From Paracyclopina nana (Eukaryota > Arthropoda > Copepoda > Cyclopoida > Cyclopettidae): DNA of 64,000 nt. This document shows positions 34,812 through 46,337 of this stretch, piece by piece. Every line of letters begins with the position of its first letter. The first letter of the stretch is position 1. The notes below the pieces were generated by a model, which worked only from the letters and a program-made list of their open reading frames with translations, ran no database searches and had not been told where the DNA came from. The stretch is taken from positions 1,944,501-2,008,500 of the forward strand of contig JAGUCH010000007.1 in NCBI GenBank assembly GCA_019096065.1. Reading direction: 5' to 3'. The position numbers and the translations under genes were made by a program.

Positions 34812-37232
34812 TTACTTCCGCTCCACCCGAGCCTTTTTCAAGGCGTCCTGCAAAAGCTGGAGCTCCAGATTGTACCGAACCCACGGCTTGCCCAGCAAAT
34901 CAAGCGGTTCGTAGTCGTGAATCCAGCAGAAAAGCTCGTGCAGTTGCGAAGGCACTTGGAATTCTCGATCGGCCCCGAGGTCATCGAAGCGGAAGTCGGG
35001 CGAAGATAAGTGGAGCATTTGGTAGCGCGCCAAAGCCAATCGGCCTTTGTCGTATTGGCGAGCTTGCAAGAACCTCAGCCCAGCCGAGAAGAGGCCATCA
35101 AGGCTTTGAGAATTGGGAATGTTGAGTACTTCACCTTTAAGTATGGCTTGATGTCGTTTGTAGGCTCCCTGCAAAAAAATCAATTGAAAATGCTGTTAAT
35201 TGAATTATCACATTTTTGCTCGAATTTTCTCATTTTTACTTAAAATATCACATTTTTGCTTGAAATATCACATTTTTACTTGAAATATCACATTTTTGCT
35301 TGAAATATCACATTTTTACTTAAAACATCACATTTTTACTTGAAATATCACACTTTTGCTAAAACATGACATTTTAAATTAAAATATTTTACTAGAGATG
35401 TAATTATACCTGGCTGCAAACGATGATAACTTTAAAGCGGTCATCTCTGAGTAACTGATCGATCCAGGCTTCAGGATCATAAGCTATGGCCTCTAGCAAT
35501 TCCTCATCAAATAGATCAAGAACCACGCAGTGACAAGCCAACTCAAGAAAGCTTCTGAAGGCCTCTTGCAGCTCCTTAAAAGGCCGCGAATCGGGTGAGT
35601 AAAGGAGGAGAATTTTGCCTGGATTGGCTGGAGGCTCCCTGTAGAAATCTTCGTGCACTTCACTCCACGTTCTCTTGGGCCGAATGTCGGTTAGCTTTAA
35701 TGTGTCCAAATTGGATGGACTGACAGGCAGCAGAGATTCTTCGGCGTTCGGCTTGGGCCTAGAATCATCATTATTAGAAGCATGGTTTTATGGGCACCAC
35801 GTGTGTTTTCGAAAAAAGTACCTCTTTCTCCTGCAGCAGCAGAGGTTACAGATCAGGGCCAACAGACAAGAGAGCAATAATGCCGCAGATCCAATCACAG
35901 TGATGTAAAGCCATGCGCATTTGAAGTGACTAGTACAAAATGGCAGCCATTCCGTGATGTAGGGACTGGCATCCTCCACGTAAACGGAGTCGGAGGTGAA
36001 ATTACAAAAGTCCGGCAGTTGACTCCTGGTCACTCCAGGATCCGAGAGGAATGGAGCTGGTTTCATCGACTGGCAAAATGGATGCATGGAGGTGACACGG
36101 ATGCAGTAGTAGCTTCCACTTTCCAACCGAGGCGTCTGCAAAGTAGCATCAAAGAAATGTATTCTGATCTGTTCTCGGCTCAGAAAGTTGGAAAGTCACA
36201 GAGACTAACTTTCACTCTTTAGCTGCGCAGCAAAGCTGAAATTACTTTGTCACTGCGCACCTTGTCAAATCCTGGTGTACGTAGTACATAAATGCGTGCG
36301 TGGTCAGTCCAATATATGGATTATGCGAGCCTGGCACATCATTATTAATAATATGAAAAATGCCTACTTGGTATGCTATGTGAGCCTCGACTTTATTGTC
36401 CACAGCCACGGAGGAGGATCTGTTGTTGTTGTTCTTCTGTCTGTGCACATGAGCTGCATCAACGGCCACTCGAGTCTTGAGGATTTCAAGACTCGTGCTG
36501 CTTTCTCCGCATTCAGCACTCGAGTTGCTCGCGCCTTTGTACACGCTGATCTCCACCTCCTCGTATGGTAATATCTTATGGCACGGAGTGTACGTGAACG
36601 AGTAGTTGATCCTGTCGTTGGAGACTATCACGGGGGAATACTTTTCAATTGGGAACTCATCCGAGTTCGTAATGCACCAGGAGTTGGCCACGGATAATGA
36701 GTCGTTGACCGTAATTTGAGCGCTGCTCGCAGTCGCGTTGTCATACTGGCAAATCGAGTCACCCATGTCGTTGAGCTCGCACTTGCGAAAGTTGACACGG
36801 TAAAATCCTCGCAGCAAAATGTAGTTGAACTGCACGACTTGCTCCCTCAGCCATTCCTGCACTCCGACCAATCTGGTCTCGAGGTCGATGGATTCTTCCA
36901 GCCAGGATCGGGTCAGTGATACCTCATACACTGTCGTCAATGTCAGGCCTTGTTCTGCACCAAAAGATAATATATATGTGCATGCATAGATAAGAGGGAA
37001 AGCAATTACCACGAAGGCAAGTCTCGGTTCGAGGTCCAGTCTCGTTGACCCAGATATGGAGGCTGGAGGCCTTTTCGTCGAGTTGAACGACACGAGGCCA
37101 CAGGTCTGGTTCAACCAAAGACCAACAGTTTTCCTCAGGGAAAGGAATTCCCACCACGTTCAGCGCCAACGTAAGCACAAAAAGGAATGCAAAATGCATC
37201 ATCAAGGAAGAAGAATGCATCTTTCGTGCCAT
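34812..37232 (-). CDS. SEFIR-domain (IL-17 receptor-like) transmembrane receptor A
   Basis: Five exons, 37232-37010, 36954-36368, 36135-35822, 35758-35410 and 35168-34812, join in phase to 609 residues. A signal peptide (MMHFAFLFVLTLALNVVG) is followed by a Cys- and Asn-rich ectodomain of about 320 residues with several N-glycosylation sequons (NYSF, NSSA, NATA). One transmembrane helix (WLYITVIGSAALLLSCLLAL) is followed by a CCCRRKR stop-transfer. The cytoplasmic part starts a SEFIR domain at KILLLYSPDSRPFKELQEAF and continues through VIIVCSQ. In vertebrates SEFIR domains recruit ACT1 after IL-17 binding. The ligand here is unknown. A paralogue follows 1.5 kb upstream on the same strand. Intron 4 contains a 20-bp minisatellite. 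Confidence 0.8.
35201..35360. repeat. 20-bp minisatellite, eight units
   Basis: Eight 20-bp units with consensus TGAAATATCACATTTTTRCT lie in intron 4 (35169-35409) of SEFIR receptor A. The R position alternates G/A through most units, hinting at a 40-bp higher-order unit. Confidence 0.9.
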
Positions 37233-38728
37233 TCACTGCTGTTGCCGTTTTGGCATTCTTGATCAAGCCTCAAATGCAGGGGCTGAAAAAAGCACAAACA
37301 TATAAGAATACACTGCAGCAAACGAGACTCATTTATGGCATCGTTTATCGAGTCGATTTCAAAATATGCTAGTAGTAGCCTTAATAATAGTATCATCTTG
37401 CTAGTGTAAAGACTACTTACAAGAATCCGACCAGAAATGGGCACTTACTTGCTACAAATGAGAAAAACTATCGATAAAAGAGGAGGAAATAGCCAAGAGA
37501 TGACTCAGATCTTGTATGTTGCACGTACAAAAGTAAACAAGGAATAAGGAGCTTTCTCGATCTTGGATATCATGAAAATACTAGGGAATTAATCTCTTCT
37601 TGCTGCTAGCACTCTAAGGCTTCCAAGCTTCGATGGTAAAAAATTCAGTACGTAGGCCTTTCCAAGCTAAAATTGAGTTAGGGCCTCACTGCTTCTTCAC
37701 AGACATAAAAGGAGCTTTTTTCCAGCCACAATTGGCCAGTGTGAGCAAAGGGAAATTGAACAGATTCTTACGTTAGACCGCAGCAGCTAGCCTCTCCTCT
37801 TGCGTCTTCGCCCTCTGGAGAAGAAGATCCGCTCCATTTTCGTCTACATTCTGATTATTGCCAATTCTTCGCTCCTCCTGCCTCCAAGTGCCTGAAAAAA
37901 GGAAAAAATGCCATGATGACACATTCACTATTATAATTATTTTCATGTTGTTCAGGGCGGAGCAAATTCAATATGGTAGGACTTTATTTCATTTAGTTGT
38001 TGTAATTTGGTATGATATGTCATAACATTATTTTTTGTAGCCTATAAGTAGCCTGTTTATACCTAATAGTACTATTCTAAAGCTCGGAAACCCAACTTTC
38101 AAATGCGGAGAGATCAAAAATGGTGGCACAAAAAGAGGAAGCTCATTTGCTATGCAATCAGTTTTGAAGGCTGAATTGAAGTGTCATTCTGCAAAAATAC
38201 GTCTATAAGCATATTTGAGAGTTTCGCTCCCCCAAAAGCCTTTATAATTACACGCAATCAACGACATCTGCTCACTAAATGACTAGATAGTAGGAGCTGC
38301 TTTCCTAAATGAAACCAATTACACGCGCACATGATCTTCATTACCTCGTTTTTGAAAGCTAATTTCATGCTTTGCTGTAGGATAGAGATTTCTGACAAAA
38401 ATGGGCACAAATGTCATAGTATTCCTGCAAAAATATCGTTTTTCCTCTAATTTAACATACAACCACGTGGCGAATTTTCGCGACGAGAGATAGAGGAATG
38501 CGTCAATATTGTTAATTCCAGAGAGAAGAAAAAGCAATTAAAGTGTCGATAGGGCTGACACGAAGGATGAAGCTGATCTAATTTGTAGGGATCGATTTTT
38601 TTTCTTTGCGCAAAGATTGCGTCTTTTAACATGTAGTAGTAACACTAGTTTGGTATATGCTTATTAGGCCGCGGTACTACTTGCTGTGTATACGATGAAC
38701 GAGCCATCAAAAACTAGATTCTATGGGT
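37233..38728. other. Spacer between the two SEFIR receptor genes
   Basis: No coding region is supported here. The segment around 37790-37890 is GC-richer and may be a 5' non-coding exon of receptor A. The remainder is AT-rich. Confidence 0.45.
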
Positions 38729-40920
38729 TTAGAGGTTTTGCGTAATGAGCAGCCGTCTCTTGGTAAAGGGGCTAGGATTGCTGTCACCAGCTGTCAACGG
38801 AGTCTGGTCGTCCACGGCAGCATTGTCCTCCGTGAACTGCACCGTGAAAATGTTCTCGTCATGGTGCCTGTAGTGTCTAATGGAGTCGAGCAGAGCTCGC
38901 ACTTCTGGCTTGCTCTCGTGCCAGCTTTCTGGCTTAGGATCCTTCGGGTGGATCCATCTGTAGACGTCCTCCAAGTGCTGAGGGAGGACGTACTCGGTGC
39001 CAGGGACGATGTTGAACGCTTCAGAGCTGTAGCTTCTGGAGCAGATCTTGAGGTCTTCGTACCGCACACAAATCAGGTTGCGGTAATTGCCTCGCATCTC
39101 TCGATCCAGATACTGGATGGTCCTCGTCAACAGCCCAAAGTGGGGGTCAGTCTCGACAAACTTGGGACTGGAGATGCCCCTCTTCACACAAATCAGGCAC
39201 TCGTATGCGAGCTTGCTGCAGACGAGAATGATGCGTTTCTCAGGCCCACCAAGCGTGGACCTGACCCAGGCCTCGGGGTCCTTGAGCACGTCTTCCGAGC
39301 ATTTCTCGTCGTAAATGTCCTTCACGTCGTTCACATCCAGCGTGACCAGCCAGTCGCGCAGTTTTCGATTCAGATCCTTGAATCGTGTCGTGTCAGGGAA
39401 ATAGACGAGGACGATTTCCTACGCAGACGAAAATACCATTATTATTACTACAGTGCACAAGTTCAGGGCCAAGTCAAGAGTGGCTTTCTCCAAAATCAAG
39501 TAGATTTGGGATATAAGCTTCATGAGAGTAATTTTCAAAGTATAGACTTTTCACCTGAGATGGCAGCCTCGAGATGTGCTCGAGATCATCTTCTGTCAAG
39601 GATCTCGGTGGAGGCTTCTTCACTACAATGGCGTTGCCATTAGAGCCTCCATTACTGCCATTACTCGTGATGAGTGGAGTGCCCGGCTTCTTCTTGGAGC
39701 AAGTAATAATGGTCCAAGTGAGTAAAGCCAATGAGAGAAACAACGTGGCGCTCACCACCCCAATGAAGACAGGCTGTGTGACCAAGCTCGCGAGCCCGAA
39801 AGTGGAAGCTGGACGCAGGAGGTCGCACGTCAACGTTTGCGTGTAGAACACGCACCCAGCATCTCCCCTGCAATGGGGATTATTCAGTCGGAAGAAGAGG
39901 CAATAGGTGGCATTTCTGGAAATGCCAGGGATTTTGTGCTCCAGAACACCAACGGGAGCTGCCATGGAAGAGTTTTTGCTCCTCTCGAAGCATCCATTTT
40001 CAGGCTGGCAAGGCTTGAGAATTGCCACATCTGCGCTGCGGTCGGAGTCTGCGTTGTGGTAGTCAGCAAAGCTGCACATCTCGTCGACCTTCACGGTGGT
40101 CACGGTGACAGTGTCGTACGACTGGTGAGCAGTACACAGAGGAATAATTGCTCTGAGGGCGATGTCGCAGAACCAATTCTCCTTGGTGGTGTCATTGTTA
40201 TTCTCCTGGTTGTTGCTGCTCATGTAGAATCTCGGGAAGCGAGACAGACTCGTGTCAATTATGTCTGCACTCACATTGTTGGGAAACTCGTACTCGCACA
40301 CGTCATTGTTTTTCGGAACTGAGGCCGACATGGTCAGAGATTCGGAGCAGATGAGGTCATCATCACAAGGGTAATTATTTGAGGCCGTCGGCCTCTTTTT
40401 GCACGCTGACAGCCTCATAAAGTACAGGCCCTGCAAAATAAGAATAGGAATTCCAGCATAAGCACTGTACTAGACTATTCACGATTATCTTGAGCAATAC
40501 CTGAACATAGTTGAAAGTATGCTGGGTCTTGTTAACGTGGAGGATAGCGGAAGCTTGCACAAAGGATCCCTTGGGCAACTTTCGACATCTGTCCCTGACA
40601 GCCTCGCGACTCCGGAGGTTTTCGAGGTCGTTCTGCCTCCTTTTCGTAGTGCTAATCAAGTCCACCCTGAAGTAGGGGTAGTAAGCCTCTCCCTCCTCCT
40701 TGGTGGTGATTGAGCACCAGTCACGACTGAAGAAGAGGAAATCGTCAAAGTCGAGGCCGAGGCTGGCTTCGGAGGGATTGTAGGTCCACACTGTGTCATT
40801 CCTGCTGAATGTCAGCTTGGGCGGAAGAGCGGAGCAGCTGCTCCGCTCCTTCTTGGCCCCACCCACGGTCAAGATGGTGAGGACAAGGAGAAGGATGGCC
40901 AACAGTTTGCACATCATCAC
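38729..40920 (-). CDS. SEFIR-domain (IL-17 receptor-like) transmembrane receptor B
   Basis: Three exons, 40920-40501, 40430-39555 and 39418-38729, join in phase 0 to 661 residues. The signal peptide is MMMCKLLAILLLVLTILTVG. The ectodomain (about 375 residues) is rich in cysteines and sequons (NVSA, NNDT, NSSM, NATY). The transmembrane helix is PVFIGVVSATLFLSLALLTW, followed by a Gly/Asn/Ser linker. The SEFIR domain begins EIVLVYFPDTTRFKDLNRKL and includes DPEAWVRS and KRIILVCSK, aligning well with the DPEAWIDQ and VIIVCSQ of receptor A. It has fewer introns than receptor A, so the pair is an older tandem duplication or one copy lost introns. Probable role: cell-surface cytokine-type receptor. 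Confidence 0.8.
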
Positions 40921-42717
40921 GTTGTTTCGGTCAACATTATTGTAGCATGGTCATTAACGGAATTGCAGTTGTTAGTTAGACAGCAGTAGGGGAGAGTGAG
41001 ACGAAGAAACTGTAAGAGGATTAGTAGGAGAGAATCAGAAAAAGAAACCACAACCCGCGAAGAAAAAGAAAGTTAATGAAAAGGAAAGAAAAACAGAATG
41101 ACAACTTGGCTGCCGCACGGATAGCTTTTTCATTTCCTACATCAGGGAATGGACGTTTTTCTGGCTCTTCTCTCATAGATTGCCTCTCTTCTGATCAAAA
41201 ACTAAGCCCTCACTTCAAGAAAGAAGCCAATCATCCGCGCGAGAAGCTTTCGTCAAGTTTCTACTTTCTACAACTCGAGAGGGATTGAATAACGCTGCTG
41301 GAAGAGGAGAACCAGTCCAAACTTCTTTGACAAACATGCCACTGATTCTAGTGGCCTGGTCAGCATAATAATAAGGCCTTGCAAGGCCAAAACGAAGCCA
41401 AAAAAAGTCATGCATATAAAGCCTATTCAGCCTAATTACCATTGTCACACCAATAACGCTATTTATGATTAAAATCAGCTCTCACAGTGCATCATAAAGC
41501 TACAATAATACCCAGCAGGAAACGTGACTAGCCTCGCCAATTATCAATATGTTTCCCAGTGGGAAAAAAAGCCGAACAAAAAAGGTGGAAATCAGTGAGC
41601 TGCCAAAAAACAGAGGCCGATAATTATTCCCTTGTTTACCCTTTTTTCCTTGGTGCGCAGATCCAGTAGGTAGTAGAGCACAATGGAAACTGAGGCTGCA
41701 ATCCAGCTTTAGCAGAGGCCAACGAGGGAGGCTAGCCAATCCAGATACGGCTAAAAAAGAACCACCGAGAGCTTTCCGAGGAGGAAAGAAAGCAAAGCGA
41801 GCGCCGGCGGAGACTGTCAACGACGACGACGACCACGGAGGCTGGAACTTCTCGTCGGCCTTCTTAGCTCGCTTTCTCTCAGCTCTTCCTACTCGGTCGG
41901 GTCTTTTATTGATCGATCCTCCTTCTTTTTCTTCTTCTTCTTTCCCCCGTGAAATTTGAGCACGTCAATGTCGAATGTCATAAAACACACGCGACGCCCA
42001 TATCACTGCACACCACCATATTTATGGCTCAAATCACCTTTTTTGGCCTTGACGCTGCAAATGCGCCAATAATGTCGGTTGACACTTTAATGGTTATGAA
42101 TTTTGTTATTGTGAATATTCAATAGGCACGGAGTCGTAATTTAATGGGCAAAAGTCAAATTTCAAATCTTCTCATTTTCCCTCACTTGGCACCGTTTCTC
42201 TAAGAAATAACGCCAAAGGAGCTCTCATAAAACATCAATATATGGAAAAGAGTCAATTTTGTTCAATTAATCTTTTACACGAATGACTCTTTAAAAGTTT
42301 GTTTTGAGATGGGTCATTTTCCAGTACAGAAACCCAAAAACATTTTCGCGCAAAAGCACAACAATCATTTGGCGGAAAAAGAGAATCCTTGGCGATTTTT
42401 CGTCAAACGGCAGCAGTCATGATTTGAAAGTGGCCTAAAAAGTAGTGATCAACCGAAAATTCAAACGTATCTTAAGTTGTTGAACAACCGAATCAAACAT
42501 CTCACTAATGCTCCTGACTTCACTCGGCCGATCAGCAAATTCACTTCAGATTTTCAAAGACTTGAAATCTCTCATTAGAGTTATTATTTTGAAGTGAAAA
42601 TAGGAGCGCGAGTCGAACCCATCGGCGATTTTTGCTGAGTCTACACGTGGAAACAGAAATTCGGTCTCTTCGTCTGCTTCCTTTGACGGATCAACAGCTC
42701 CTTGTTCGAACATCAAC
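40921..42717. other. Divergent promoter region, receptor B and eEF1B
   Basis: No coding exon is supported here. Purine-rich DNA (40980-41090) is probably receptor B 5' UTR or promoter. A TTCTTCTTC-type run lies near 41925-41942. The last 60-100 bases before 42718 should be eEF1B 5' UTR. Confidence 0.45.
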
Positions 42718-43450
42718 ATGACTTTCGGAGACGTTACCACCGAGGCCGGTCTCAAGGCTCTCAATGCCTACCTCGCCGACCACTCCTACATTGAAGGGTA
42801 AATATTTCCCAGATTCTTATCATTTATCGCGTTTTGATGTTCATTCTTAATTTAGATACGTCCCCTCCCAAGCCGACGCTGGCGTGTTTGACGCTCTGAA
42901 GGGCAAGGCTCCTAACAAGGCTCAGTATTCACATGCCGCTCGTTGGTACGCTCACATCGCCAGCTTCGAGGCTGCTGGCAGGAAGCAGTTCCCCAAGGCT
43001 TCCAAGGACCCCGCCTCGTACCTGTCAGGTGGCTCCTCAGCCCCTGCCGCCGATGACGACGATGATGTCGACCTCTTCGGATCCGGCTCAGATGACGAGC
43101 AAGAGGATGCTGGAGCTGCCAAGGTCCGAGAGGAGAGGTTGGCTGCCTATGCTGCCAAAAAGGCCAAGAAACCTGCCCTGATCGCCAAGACCTCTGTTCT
43201 CCTGGATGTCAAGCCTTGGGACGACGAGACTGACATGAATGAGATGCTCAAGTGTGTCAAGTCCGTCGAGATGGACGGCCTTGTCTGGGGTGCCAACAAG
43301 CTTGTCCCCATTGGTTATGGCATCAACAAGCTCCAAGTCATGTGCGTCGTTGAGGACGAGAAGGTCTCCATTGACGAGCTCCAGGAGAAGATCCAGGAGT
43401 TTGAGGACTTTGTCCAGTCATGCGACGTGGCTGCCATGAACAAAATCTAA
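42718..43450 (+). CDS. eEF1beta: Translation elongation factor 1 beta (eEF1B guanine-nucleotide exchange subunit)
   Basis: eEF1B exchanges GDP for GTP on eEF1A during translation elongation. Exons 42718-42797 and 42856-43450 give 224 residues, the family length. The N-terminal GST-C-like region ([20 protein letters not shown]) precedes an acidic linker ([17 protein letters not shown]) containing a likely casein kinase 2 site. The exchange domain starts near [15 protein letters not shown] and ends at the conserved C-terminus [14 protein letters not shown]. The catalytic lysine near the C-terminus is present (MNKI). A polyadenylation hexamer AATAAA is at 43482-43487, only 32 nt after the stop. 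Confidence 0.97.
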
Positions 43451-43574
43451 AGCACGTGTCCATTTTTAACCAACCTGATGAAATAAATATGCCAGTCCAT
43501 CCAATGTTTACAAAGTTCCGTTACGGTGAACTTGCCCCGTTACTACAAGTCCAAAGTTTTTACCTGGTTCCAAG

Positions 43575-44946
43575 ATGATTGCCAGATTTTGTACATTTTT
43601 TACTTTTTCGCTTGCCACTAGTGGACATGCTCAAAGCTGCGTGGAAAATGTGGTCTATAAGTAAGCACTAATTTATGTGACTAATAACCTTTTAATTGGT
43701 ACTTGTTGTTCTAGGCCACAAGATGTGCTTAATTGGCTAAATAAGCTTGAGTATAGCGTAGATACTGAAATTGTCAAAAACTCCAGTTACTCTGATTTTA
43801 AGCATGAGACTACTTTTGCGTGCAGTGAGCAATTTCCTAATTGCAAGCTTTTGGGACTTGAGTCCTATGAAGTGTATTCAAAAGAAGATGGCAAGTTTAG
43901 AATAATAAGTTACAACAATGGGCAATTAGTGTAAGTTAACACCTAAAAATGCTTCAAAGTTCTATTTTGGTCATATATATTTTTCTAGGCTGAGGGGACA
44001 AGTAAATCATGAGGAAAAGTGGAGTGGAGTGTGGGTAGGGCTGGAAAAATGGTTCCTCCACATGAATATGACACTTGTCATGAATTTTGAGCAAGGAAAG
44101 CTGAACGGTCCTGTGTGGAGGATGAAAGAGGAAAACGGCTTTCTGGTCTCGGACAACGCGGACATGGATGGCCAAGAAGTGCTTTACATCTATCCTGGCC
44201 TTCAAATAGGACTCTATGGCCATTTTTCAGAATCACAAATGGTCTCTGCGAAGCCAGTCAAAATTGAGGGATTTTCCTGTGAGCATCGAATGATGAGCCC
44301 ATTGTGGTCTTACATCAGTGATGACACTTACACATACGATCCAAGTGGTCAAGACTTGTCATTACATCCAACCCTCAAAGATCCTTTGGAGTCCACGTGG
44401 CTTGAGGTCCAATCCAGCACAATCAAAGGGGCTGGCGATGGAGTTTTTTTGAAGAGAGACGCTCCCAAAAATACGATCGTAGGATTTTTCAATGGCATTC
44501 GCATCACTTTGGCTGATACGCTCAAGGAGGAAGAGCTCAAGCGCTCAGTGCACAAAATGTGGAATGACTGGGTCAGCGATGAGCTCTTGTACATTCCCAA
44601 CGAGTACATCCCTATCAATGCTTACAATGCCACTTTGGGCCACAAGATCAACCACAACTCTGATGCCAATGTGGATGCTGGTTACATCGACCACCCAAGA
44701 TTTGGCAAAATCCGCAGCATTGTCACCACTCAGGATTTGAAAGCCGGCCAGGAGATATTTTGCCAGTATGCCGGCACAGTGGATGGTGCCACATTTGTGA
44801 GGCAAGTCTTCAAGGATTTCTCCTCGTATCTGGACATAACTGAAACGCACGAACGAGTGGACTTTTTGAAAGCCATGCAAAATGGCTACCAAGAAATGCT
44901 GCTCTCAATGAACCACAATCCAGATGATTATTACAGCAAGCCATAA
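43575..44946 (+). CDS. SETD7-like SET-domain protein with predicted signal peptide
   Basis: Exons 43575-43660, 43715-43930 and 43989-44946 keep frame and give 419 residues. The C-terminal half is a SETD7-type SET domain: STIKGAGDGVFLKRDAPK, GFFNGIRI, LGHKINHNSDANV (the NH motif that binds S-adenosylmethionine) and GQEIFCQYAG. SETD7 methylates lysines on histone H3K4 and non-histone proteins. Its usual MORN repeats are degenerate here. Unusually, the first exon reads MIARFCTFFTFSLATSGHAQ, a good signal peptide, followed by cysteines in SCVEN, FACSE and NCKLL, as in secreted proteins. Either this homologue is secreted or ER-resident, or exon 1 is misassigned. The stop codon TAA overlaps an AATAAA hexamer (44945-44950). 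Confidence 0.8.
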
Positions 44947-44950
44947 TAAA
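44945..44950 (+). terminator. Polyadenylation hexamer overlapping the SETD7-like stop
   Basis: AATAAA starts at the second base of the TAA stop (44944-44946). The 3' UTR must be only about 15-30 nt. The convergent gene ends at 44980. Confidence 0.6.
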
Positions 44951-44979
44951 TAGCTCCTAATTAATATATATTTGCTTGA

Positions 44980-45780
44980 TCAACATTGAGGTGGATAGGG
45001 CAATGCTGCAACTTGAGTTTTGAACTGGCTGGGATTGTTGAAACTGGCAGTGATGGTGTTTTCAATGCCGATCAGCTGGAAATATTGCAAATTGAAAAGA
45101 AGCTCAAAGTTAAGACAGTTATATATAGCTTACCCATGTGCAAATATTCTGGTAGAGGCCTCCAACGCTTTCAGCCGCTTTCACTTGATTTTCCAATTTG
45201 GTCAGGTAGTCCTCAATGTCATTCATGGTCTTTTCCTTTTCTGCAATGAGTCTTAACCCGTCTGCATACGCTGTGGCAGAGGCTGCAAAATTCACGGCTC
45301 CACTCACAACTGCTGGCTTTTAAAATTAGTAATGTTTTGAATTGGCAATGTTTGACGGAAAAATATAATTTCTTACTGAAACGTCGCTTGCTGTGTCCAG
45401 CTGTCTTCTGAGGCTGGAAGCCAGGGAGTGGCCTAACCTGTCCCACCCATTGGAGTTTCTGCTTAGTGCAGAGGCCTCAATTTGGCCCAGTAATTGAGAG
45501 AGGTCACCAACGCTGAGCGGTCCGCCAAATGTCTTCCTCAAATGTGCCAACGCGGCGGAATGTCGCAATTTGTCCGAAAATTGCGACAATATCGAATTCT
45601 GCCCTATATCACTGTAAATGATTACAAGTCCCTAATTTTATAAGAGTAAATCCTACCTTTTGCAAAACCAATGAAAGCCACTAGTAAGGTAATTAACCAA
45701 TAATTTTGCAGTCTGCAAAATAAAGGGGAAATGAGCTTGTTATTGATTTGAAGAAAGACTGGATGATTTTCTTACCTCAT
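44980..45780 (-). CDS. Secreted protein of unknown family, paralogue A
   Basis: Five coding exons are inferred: 45780-45776 (ATGAG only), 45712-45657, 45603-45377, 45316-45134 and 45075-44980, for 188 residues. The split start yields a strong signal peptide, MRLQNYWLITLLVAFIGFAK. The mature protein is helical and free of recognisable domains, with a Ser/Leu-rich region and a coiled-coil-like stretch (AEKEKTMNDIEDYLTKLENQ). The C-terminal exon reads LIGIENTITASFNNPSQF and ends in PPQC. The fourth exon has exactly the same length (183 nt) and phase as the third exon of the next gene, and both proteins end in a Pro/Gln/Cys tail, so the two are paralogues. Function unknown. Micro-exon structure is inferred and needs transcript support. 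Confidence 0.65.
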
Positions 45781-46337
45781 TTTATGAGTCTGGTTCCTCT
45801 ACGACTACTACTACTATGCTGCATTCCTGATGCGCTCCTTGGTTGCAAGCTAGCCTGCATGTCAAGGGTGCACGTGCACCGCCGATCGAGGGAGAAAGTG
45901 CATGACTGCATGGCGGCGCAATCGGCGGTCATCTCAAGTTCGAAAACCGTACTCAAAATATTGGGATGCCAAGAAACGTAGTAAACTAATCAGAGGCTTT
46001 GATACCTTATTTAAATACAATTTTATAGAGACTTGTAATTCATGAGTTGTTGGTTTATTTTTTTATTTATTTTTTTGGATTTACTTATAGGTCTTTCCAG
46101 GGGTGCACTCGGGTCTGTTCGAGCCAGACAATTTATGACAATGGTTTCTAGCTGGAGTACATCAGCCCCTGGGCAAAGGGAAGGAATGATCTTCTTTCAC
46201 AGAGCACAGAAAAATGGTGTCAAGGTAATGTAAAAACTACCAAACTCCAAAGCGCATGCTTGGGGTATATAATAAGTCACCTAAAAAGTAATGTGGTAAA
46301 AATAGAGGTTGTATTTATTGTCAGTCTTTTCGTGTAG
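45781..46337. other. Spacer between secreted paralogues
   Basis: No supported coding region. Contains the likely promoter of paralogue A and 3' UTR of paralogue B. Confidence 0.5.

Noticed and set aside
38723..39643. 306-codon plus-strand ORF
   Set aside because: Antisense shadow of the SEFIR receptor B coding exons; composition and conservation support the minus strand.
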